From Treponema porcinum (lineage in GTDB: Bacteria > Spirochaetota > Spirochaetia > Treponematales > Treponemataceae), in contig NZ_FUWG01000003.1 of NCBI RefSeq assembly GCF_900167145.1, positions 159,348-223,347 of the forward strand: a stretch of 64,000 nt of DNA. Direction: 5' to 3'. This document shows positions 37,701 through 46,200 of this stretch, one piece after another. Every line of letters begins with the position of its first letter. Within the stretch, counting starts at the first letter, position 1. Below the pieces are notes generated by a model. It did no database searches, was not told the DNA's origin, and was given only the letters and a program-made list of their open reading frames with translations. The position numbers and the translations under genes are program-made.

Positions 37701-40229
37701 ACTCCAGATGTGATTATCAATGAAGAAAAGGAATCAATTTTTGGTGATATGGAGAATTCTCATGTTTACGCAAAATCCTATGTGATAAACGAAAAGACAA
37801 AGGCAGTTCAGTCCGTTGTCGTAAATATCGAAGATGAATACATTTCAATCAGTACTCATAAGCGGGATATTTCAAATGTTGTGAATAAAATAAAAAAGCC
37901 TGACCAGCTTTTATTTGCAGCTGCAAAGGTCAGGCTTCTGGCTGAGCAGCATACGAAAGAAAAACTCTCGCAGTCGGTGGTCAGCCCGAACAGAGAGAAT
38001 GAATACGTCATTCCTCCACAAACCAATATACCACAACCACAGGAAAAATCAAGTGATGAAATCTCACAAAATTCGTTTACAATTAAAGGTGAAAAATACT
38101 CATTCTCGGATGCGGAAGCGTTATTAAAAGAAGACATTGCAGCAATCTTTGAGGAACTTGATTCTTCTGAAATAGAACAAAACCTTACGCTTAACGGCGT
38201 GAAGATTTACGGAAACCCGGAAAAGGACGGAAAAATTAAGCTTCTTGTAGAGTTTGATTCAAAAAATCCTGAGAATAGGTGGGGTGAAGCTTCTCTTTTC
38301 AATGCCATTGGCGATGAAAACATTACTTTCAATGGCATGGAAGTTGATGTAAACCCGATTACTCCAGAAAAATCCGGAACTATCGAAGAATATCTTTCCC
38401 ACCTTGAACGTCTTGATGCTGTAAGTGAAGCAGAAGTTATTGAAAAACAGGCAGAACTTATTGCTTCCAGAGAGGAAATCAAAGAGGATAATCAAATTGA
38501 TGATGTTCTTGAACAGTGCAATAAAATACTTGATAAATACAGCAATACACATTTTACTGAACTGGAACAGCGGTATATAAATGAATGTGAAACAAAAAAT
38601 GATGCCAGACATCAGGTCTTAATGTCGCTTTGTAATATGAAATATGTTCATGTTACAACAAAAGACAAGGAGGGGTATTGGGAAATTAAAAAAGGAAAGG
38701 AAATATCTGCAAATGAAGCTAGAAAACTTATGTCTTATGATGATTTTGCAAGCGGGTTAGACAGGGCAAGTTTTCATCTCACTGCTGGAAGAAATGCAAA
38801 TGACGGAAGTTTCGTTTATTTTAATGACAGTGAAAGAAAACGTGATATTCAGCCTTATGAACTGACCAAAGAAGATTATTTACTTCTTTCCAAATATGAA
38901 AAAGCTGGAGGTTCGACAGAAATTATTCCAGAAGCTATTTTGCAGCAGCTTTTACAATATAATATAAATGCAAATATTGAAAACCCAAAAATTCTTTCTT
39001 GGCAGGAAATTGAAGATTATTTTTCTGCAAGAAATGTAAGGGAAACAAAAAATGAAGTTCTTGAAAGTTTTACTGAATCTCAGGAAAAACCTGCTGAAAA
39101 AGAATTAAAAGAAGAATGTGTTGCAAGGCTTTTGGAGAATCAGATTGATTTCTACGGATTTGATACAAACAAAACCGATGATAAACTTAATTCAGAAATA
39201 TCGGTTGCAAAATGGGATGTGTTGGAAAAAATTGCAGAAAAGACTGTTTCAAAAGAACTGGATTTAAAACCTTATGCCATTATTCAGGAAGAAGCGGACA
39301 AGCTTTTGATGGAAAATCCTGTTTTTCAGGAGTGTATTAAAAACGGAATAATTTCTGAACCTGATTTTCTTTTAAAAACTGAAAATAAAAAAGATATTGA
39401 ACTTACTGCCGAGGATATTAAAAATGCAAAAGCCCTGTTACCAAAAGAACAATATCAGCTTATTTTAGGTTATACACAGGGAGAAGAAGGAGAACATTTC
39501 AAAGGCATAATCAAAGAAATCTCTTCTAAAGCTGAGGCAATTAAAGGCAAAAGAGAAATCCTTACCGAAGATGAAAAACATCCTCTTGCTTTTAAGTATA
39601 TAATGGGAGCTTCCTCATTCTATTTCTCTGAATGGGACGGTGGAGATGAACTTTATGGATATGTAGTTTTAAATGGTAATACGCAGGATTCTGAATGGGG
39701 CTACACAAGCCTTGAAGAACTTAAAAACTCAAGCAGTAAGGACAGAAACGGTTTCCCTGTAATACCGGAGATGATTTTTTACGGACTTGAAGACACAATC
39801 GAGAAACAGATTTCCGTTGATTATCCAGAGCCTACTGAACAAATGGGAATTAAACCTAAATTAAATCATAATGAAGAACTTATATCAGAGTTTGGAAAAG
39901 AAATCTTTGAAACACTTCAGAGCCGCAAACTTGAACAGAGTGCCTACAATATCTGCTGTGCAGCTCAGTTTGTAATCCGTACAATGGACTCTTCTGAACA
40001 GAAAGAAATCTTTTCAATAATGAAAAAGTGCGGCTGCGAAGGTAAAAACGGCAAAGCAAATACAGAAGATTTTCTTACAGAAGTTGTAAGGGCAGAAAAC
40101 AACACTGCTTCATCTGCCTATGACAGGAAAAGACTTTATGAGAAGATAAACAAAGCCTGTCCTCCTAAAAAGGCAGAGGCAGGTAAAGGTATTCATAATC
40201 AAGAAAACGATTATGAAATGGAAATATAA
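34704..40229 (+). CDS. Giant polyvalent protein 3: LPD-type, barnase-like, NTase-like and DUF2958-like domains
   Basis: 1841 residues; GAGGAG stands 9 bases before the ATG. Recognisable parts: about 445-540, a large-polyvalent-protein-associated module with IPYIKIGEHNES, HYKTDFEMFF and Y-R-Y-E-L-G-D; about 945-1075, a phage barnase/EndoU-like nuclease with TPIETVKIGAHQFEKL, V-H-D-V-L-S-T-P-D-V-I-I and I-S-T-H-K-R-D; about 1150-1240, a nucleotidyltransferase-like domain lacking the G-S and D-x-D catalytic residues (V-E-F-D-S, V-D-V-N-P-I); about 1612-1690, a DUF2958-like domain (DELYGYVVLNG, then G-Y-T-S-L-E-E-L). The final 110 residues hold the shared helical domain and the tail N-D-Y-E-M-E-I. 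Roles are inferred from the polyvalent family: nuclease toxins and antirestriction. Confidence 0.7.
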   Translation: MEANITKVQITEDEGKKYNFFVKSTAEFDAFADFEPITNLTAKEAVSKFEELRNKGLNAGIGINIPNDIVFDDPEGNGITILVTDEKKLANFNIFGENFISDLNIKSEKDRSLLKNRIAAYEALYNELVEQSIPAIEPEFVYNKKFSMELSNIENEPVSEQRINSNVSIEIKPVTLEEILGVMEMRTEVTPEGKIKVFDLQRQEYIDNRSDLPAFDEDNWTFNNAGEVFERLDVYINDYYVHDMQEQLEDSGIKITGDETFSDLCSLYKTELENGNDKLSLGELNLAMGIVNPDTVIVPVISKEKSLDDEKIVMEQKQTIEKKISVSDDNAFSVNFTIFRLSNEQFNELKEHLSLNGYKVEWEPVEDSKFTNYDIDHAVFKVDYDSASYVRTILEDRNIYYHSKMGLTSLGFDGKWVDNPLNVEIVSEEEFKHIQEEKEKRFIENKIPYIKIGEHNESSYDNYIEGGTVLSLQEADAILPELNEKWGGGHYKTDFEMFFPEEDISYAPYRYELGDERPLGSLSDNLHMLCSHPEVLETFESNWKKVYAPSVTEEQEKALKEIIKPVQELLETSYKQRFTELEKAMEENKKLNTSFIVEHGKVVKSEEEVKSVQTHIKNIFNSSIEMAAKNTTDYIEKLYDQLEDSQYEDLNRYSFHLIANMIEDVEYGESRMAGADYKKMNSFNWDAWRKSLEELDDNSELIHKAEVISVKYREDLELVRKAESMEQSAEEKVELSAEQWRACDVLAEKAKMDWWFEDYGYDGEIHSPVLKSDLDNLSTAFDGVLRISKDNEVIVRKLFNDNNIKFNEIPLLSSQEANAKAENLYGFYFEYNDDEKCSDIYSSKDGDFVGSYSDGGFGYADGMGIDVPKIPDEVFQDVIALSRQFYIESEKEIENLHSLSEAKNQEVLEIQTGAAKKVQSESLSDLPVEELREGLKYALNEVAQPLPEIDFTRENYNKLFPRDRLKTPIETVKIGAHQFEKLEVKDRKNLLQAVHDVLSTPDVIINEEKESIFGDMENSHVYAKSYVINEKTKAVQSVVVNIEDEYISISTHKRDISNVVNKIKKPDQLLFAAAKVRLLAEQHTKEKLSQSVVSPNRENEYVIPPQTNIPQPQEKSSDEISQNSFTIKGEKYSFSDAEALLKEDIAAIFEELDSSEIEQNLTLNGVKIYGNPEKDGKIKLLVEFDSKNPENRWGEASLFNAIGDENITFNGMEVDVNPITPEKSGTIEEYLSHLERLDAVSEAEVIEKQAELIASREEIKEDNQIDDVLEQCNKILDKYSNTHFTELEQRYINECETKNDARHQVLMSLCNMKYVHVTTKDKEGYWEIKKGKEISANEARKLMSYDDFASGLDRASFHLTAGRNANDGSFVYFNDSERKRDIQPYELTKEDYLLLSKYEKAGGSTEIIPEAILQQLLQYNINANIENPKILSWQEIEDYFSARNVRETKNEVLESFTESQEKPAEKELKEECVARLLENQIDFYGFDTNKTDDKLNSEISVAKWDVLEKIAEKTVSKELDLKPYAIIQEEADKLLMENPVFQECIKNGIISEPDFLLKTENKKDIELTAEDIKNAKALLPKEQYQLILGYTQGEEGEHFKGIIKEISSKAEAIKGKREILTEDEKHPLAFKYIMGASSFYFSEWDGGDELYGYVVLNGNTQDSEWGYTSLEELKNSSSKDRNGFPVIPEMIFYGLEDTIEKQISVDYPEPTEQMGIKPKLNHNEELISEFGKEIFETLQSRKLEQSAYNICCAAQFVIRTMDSSEQKEIFSIMKKCGCEGKNGKANTEDFLTEVVRAENNTASSAYDRKRLYEKINKACPPKKAEAGKGIHNQENDYEMEI

Positions 40230-40232
40230 ACA

Positions 40233-40260
40233 TTTACAAAAAGTTGTAAATAGGTATAAT
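40233..40260 (+). promoter_or_regulatory. Promoter of the methylase-helicase gene with GTTGTAAATAG box
   Basis: TTTACA (40233-40238), 16 bases, TATAAT (40255-40260). The spacer contains GTTGTAAATAG (40243-40253), directly abutting the -10, the clearest copy of the recurring box. The ATG at 40285 is 24 bases further and is preceded by GAGG. Confidence 0.6.
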
Positions 40261-40284
40261 ATATATAAATAATGAGGTAGTACT

Positions 40285-43200
40285 ATGAACACAAATACAA
40301 TTTTTGAAAACGAAAATATCACCATAAGACGGAACGTTGAAAAGCATGGCATTGAAGTCATGTTTCCTTCTCGTCCAAGTGAATTTGAGCGTCAGCTTCT
40401 TAAAGACTCTGGTTTCAGGTGGTCAAGTCCTCAAAAATTGTGGTGGGCTAGGGAAAGCAGCGTTACCGAAAAATATATTGAAAATGAAATTGAACGGCAG
40501 AACGGACTTAAAAAGATAAAAGACTGGGAAGAATTTACCGCTGAAACAAAAGAAAACATTGAAATTCAGCAGGCTGACATATTCTCTCCTGAATCTTTCC
40601 TTGCAGGATTCAATCAGGACGTTCAGAAACTATTTGACAACAATCAATTTGTCAATTATGATGTAAATAGTAATAGTACAACTAATTTACTACTCAATGT
40701 AAAGGAGGAACTTACAAATGAAAGCAATGAAACCAATAGCAATCAGAGCAGTAAAAGTAAAAAGCCTGATGGGAATGTCGGACGAAGAAGTTCAGAAAGC
40801 GATGCTGAACAACTCTATGACAGGAACAGTTCCGAAGTGGGAAGAAATTCTGGAAGCAGATACAGCAGAACTGGATACGGAGACAATATTCGAGAGCAAG
40901 AGACCGGACGGGATAATGCTGCACCTTCATCAGACAACAGTTCCGTTTCCGATGGACAAGTTTCCCGAACTTCTGAATCAGATGTCAGCAAAACAGGCGA
41001 TGGATTACGCATACAAAATCTGCATGAGGGAGAAGTGGGCAGTGAGTTATCCGAACATCATGGCAGTAATGAACAATCTGGATATGGAAATGAGCGGCGA
41101 GATGGATTAAGTTCAGAAGAGTATAAAAAACAACTTATAATAAAATTCAGAAAGCTTGTTAATCATTTAGCTTATACAGATTCAGATGAACGTTTCGATT
41201 TTCTTTCTGATAGACGAAAACCTGGTGAACCTACTGTAGCAGACCATTTTGCTTATTATATCGACAAGTTTATAAATGGAGAAAGACTTGTTAAACTTGA
41301 TACTCTTGGAAATAATGAAGATGTAAACATCAGAAATTTATTTTCTCATTTTGATGATATTAAAAATATTCTCGAAATCGATGTTCGTTACGGTTCAGTA
41401 GCAGGATTTTTGGAAGATAGAGAATTACCTCTTGAAAGTTTTGAAAATGAAGATGATTATTATGCCCAGCCGATAGCAGCAGACATCATAGCAGATGTTC
41501 TTAAAGATTTTGAAAAAGAATGTCATATTCAAAATAATCTTGAATGGCAGGTAAATGTACGTCATTGCGATATTGAACCTACGGAAAGAATTCTTAGAAA
41601 ACTTTATGAGAAATTCCCTTCAGATGAAGCTTTTGAACGTTCTAAACTTCTTTCTATTGCTTTTGGTTCTACTTCTTATGAAAAAGGAACTTTACCAAAT
41701 CTTGAAGAAAGACAGTCAAAAGGAGAACTTGGGTTTAATAAAGTTGACGGAAAAAATCCAGGTGTCCAGTGGAAAGTCACGGAAGAAGAGCTTAATTCTG
41801 TCTTTGGACTTTTTGATGAAAATATAAATTACCATACTGTTTTAGACAGAGATTGGGCAGCATTAAATGGCCTGTCTAAAGAAGAAGTTTCTAATATTCT
41901 GGAATGGGATTATAACTCTACACATAATCATAAACTTGTTTCTGAAAATAATTACAAAGAAAAACATTCAAAGACTCTTAGTAAGTCTGAATCTCGTGAT
42001 GTAAGGAAAGAAGTAAAAGAACTTTTAGCAACCCATTCCGATGAAGAGATTAAAACAAATCCAGAATGGCTTAATTTGCTTACTATGTATGAAGGTGGCG
42101 GTGGATTAAAAGAGCAGGATTCCACAAGTGCAGAGGCCTTAAACGCATTTTATACTCCAAGAAATGTTGTTGATGCAGTCTGGAAACTTGCAGATACTTA
42201 TGCTCCAAATGCAAAAACTGTGCTTGAACCTTCAAGTGGTATTGGCCGCTTTGCTGAAAACAGACCTAATAATCAGTTTACTTTACGAGAACTTGATGAA
42301 ACATCAGCAAGAATTGCAAAACTTCTTCACCCGGAAGCAAATGTAATTCAGGGCGCTTTTCAGGCACAGTTCTATGACAGTGAAGGAGTTGTAAGGAACA
42401 AGAATTATGAAATGCCTAAATATGACCTTGTAATTGGTAATCCGCCTTATGGTGAATATACAGGCGAATGGAAGGGTAAAGGTGAGGGTAAGGAATTCAA
42501 CCGCTATGAAGAATATTTTATTGCCAAAGGTCTTGATTCCCTGAAAGATAAAAACTCTCTGATGGCATTTGTCGTTCCTAGCGGATTTTTAAATTCAAGT
42601 AACGATAAAATAAAAAAACTCATTGCAGAAAAAGGCGAACTTATTGATGCTTACCGTCTGCCAGAAGGAACTTTCCCTACAACTAAAGTTGGAACAGACA
42701 TTATTTTAATGCGTAATTGGGAACAAAGAAAAATAGATATTGAAGAACTCAATAAAACTGCTCCAGAGCCTTTTAAGAAAAATCCGGAAGAAGAACTTAC
42801 AAAAGCAAAAGAAAATATGGCTAGAGTTCTTTCTAACAATGATTATTTTGAATTCCATACAGATAAAGTTCTTGGTGAAATAAAAACTCGTACAAATCGT
42901 TTCGGAAAAGAAGAACAATATGTAGCCGTTCACGAGGGACTTACTGTACAAGATGAACTTAATAAGTTGAATAAACTTAATGGCTTTATGTTAAACGAAA
43001 AGGTCTTGTCTAATTTAAATGAAAATGTTGCGGAAATAAATAAGCCTGCTCAGGAACAAAAAGACATTCAGCCAAAAGAAAAATCTTTCATAGAAAAAGC
43101 TCTTGAAAAATACATGAATCCAGAAAAAGACATTTCCACAGATGCAAATGTGAGAAACTTTCTGGATATTAAAGGCGATTTTGAAGTAAAAGATTTTACT

Positions 43201-46200
43201 ACATGGAATGACAGAACTTGGAGAGCAACATCAGGCAAATGGGACTGGCAACCTCACTTTGATGTTGATACAAAGCAGGTCCTCATTACAACAGAAGTTG
43301 AAAACGAAAAAACTGATGAGCGAGATACAAAACTCTATGCTGTTCTTTATCCAGATGGAAGCGTAAAGAAACTTTACAATGAATATTCTGATGAATATGC
43401 CGCATTAAAACTTTCAAAAGCAAAACAACAGAGATTAGACGATATTATCGACCATTTTAAAATCAACTGGCAGCCTGTTATGGACGGCTATCTTGGAATG
43501 AAAGACAACAAGGCTTATTTTGCAACCTTACAGAAAAATGTCTCATTAGAAATCTCTGAAGCAAGATATTCAAGCTGGCGTGATAATCTTAAAGTTTTTA
43601 GTTCTAAAGAACTAAAAGAAATAAAAACTAGAAATCCTTTTAATGTCATTCTTGCAGATAACAACTACAGTGAAAGTGATTATGATACGTCAAACAGACG
43701 AGAAGAAGACTATTCTGAAATTCCTATATTTGCTAAGTTACAGACTTTGTTCCCAGAGAACGGAATTGTAAACCTTTCTAACATTGATGATGATAATGCT
43801 CTTGCACATCTTGCAGGAGATGAAGTGGAAATTCCAGAAGAAAAGAATTTTTCTAAAGATTTTGGTGGCTGGGGCGGAACTGATTCTGATGAAAGATGGG
43901 AAAAATATCTTGAATACGGAAGAAAACGTGATGAAAAAATCAAAGAACGCTGGGACGTTGCTCTAAACGAAGTTGTAAAGGCAAGCGGCTGTACAACAAA
44001 AGAAGAATATTTTGCGAAGGCAAAAAACATAATAGAAGAACGCCATAATAATAAAATGGCAATGCTTGAAGAGAAAACAAAAATCAAACAACAGGAAGAA
44101 GATGCAGACATCATTCTTAATGAAGTTTTAAAAAATCCTCTTGTTCCAGGAACTAAAGAATACTCTGTCGCAGGTTATGCAATCCTTTATTCACAGAATA
44201 AAGATGACCATGAAGCTGTTGATGTTCTAATTGATGGAAACAAATGTCTGACACTAAATAAAAACGCAAATCTTGTTACAACATATAACAATTACTTTGT
44301 AACTTCTAATTTCATAAAAAATGTTTCTGACTTATGGGAGAATATTCCTTCTGTAAGAAATGTTGAAGTTGAAGATGTAAAATTATCATTAAACAAATTG
44401 CTTGAAGGAAAACATTTCTCTCAAAAATCAATAGAAGAGGGAAGTGCCGTTAGTAATGCTGTCCTGCACATGGAAAAAGACCTAAATGAGACAGTGTTAA
44501 AAACAGCCCAAGCCTCGTATTCCATAAAAAAGAGTGGAACTATACAGAAAGTTTTTGCAGAAAAATCAAATTATCCGCTTTTTGAATTTGACAACAAAAC
44601 AAACATCCTTAAATTTTATCAGAACAGCTATGAGAAAGGCTTCGGTTTTATAAGCGGTGCTGAGGATGTTTTCAAAAAGAGTTTTGAAAGACTTTCTGTA
44701 ATAAAAGACATAACTATAAACGGAAGCCGCTATATTGATGTTGATGGCAATACAATAGAAGCCCCCGCAAAGTCTGAGCGTTATACACCTGTAAAAGAAA
44801 AAATTATGGATAACGCAGAATTTGCAAATACATACGGCAAAAACTGGAACAAAGAAGAGAGAGCTTTCTGGGCTGCCACAGATTATAAAGGCTATGTGGA
44901 CCTTTCAAAACTGACACAAGAAGAAAGAAAAATACTTGAAACAAGTCCCAATTATTGTATAGACCCTTACATTGCAGCTGATGGAACTCTTGTCGGTGGA
45001 AACAAGTATATTCACAAAGAACTTTATGCTTCCGGCAATATCTATAAAAAATTAGATCTCATTGAAAAACTTCATAATAAGTCTGATATGGCTGAAAGGG
45101 TCTATCAGAAAAATAAGGCAATCCTGGAGGCTGCTCTTCCTGTTCCATTGAAATTGGATGAACTTGAACTTTCTGTCAATTCTCCTTTTATCAGAAATTT
45201 TAAGCTCAGCGGAGAGGCAATTACAGAACGATTTATCAAGTGGGCAACAGGTTATGATTTAGAAGACAGCCAGAATAACAGGGAGCAGATTTCCGATTTT
45301 TCATCGGCAGGTATCAGCAGGGAAGATATACCGCCTACAATTACTTGGGAAGATGTTACAAATTATATTGACGGAATTGCTCTCCCGGCAATCCGAGACG
45401 ACAGTCTTGATGAGAAAGAAAAGTCTCAGATACGAAACAGAAAGATAAATGACCGTCAGGAAACAGCAGAAAAACTTTTTACTCGTTATATTAAGACTGT
45501 CTTAACGGAGGAAGAAGGCAAGTCCCTTTCGGATGCCTATAACAGACAGTTCAATGGCTCTCGTGAACCTGACTATGCTAAACTGCCACTTTTTATTGAT
45601 GGAATGAATTTATATAGAAAAGGAAGTCATTTCCGTCTTTATGAACAGCAGATAAAAGGAATTTCTTTTCTATGTAATAAAGGAAATGGAATTCTTGCCT
45701 ACGATGTGGGGGTAGGAAAAACAGCAGCAGGAATAGTTGCAACAGTTCAGCAGATTCAAAGCGGCAGGAGTAAAAGACCTTTGGTAATTGTTCCAAAGTC
45801 AGTGATAGGAAAGTGGGAAAGTGACATACACGAACTTTTTCCTAATATTCCGGTCAATAATTTAGAAAATTTTTCCCGGAGTTCAACAGGAGCATTTTAC
45901 AATAAGGCAAATCATGGTTTAAATATTCCGGCAGGTTCAATAACTTTGACCACAAAAGAGGCGCTGAACAACATTCACTGGAATAAAACGACCGTTGATA
46001 AGTATCTTTTTAATGATTATGCAGATTTACTTGGTCTTACAGAAAAACTTCATTCAGATAATCCAAAAGTAAGGGCTGAAGCCAGGGAAAAAATTTATGA
46101 AGAAGTCTCTGGAAATGTGCGTGATGAGGATTATGTTGAATGGATAAATACAGGGTTTGACCATGTTACAGTTGATGAAGCCCATGCTTACAAAAAACTT

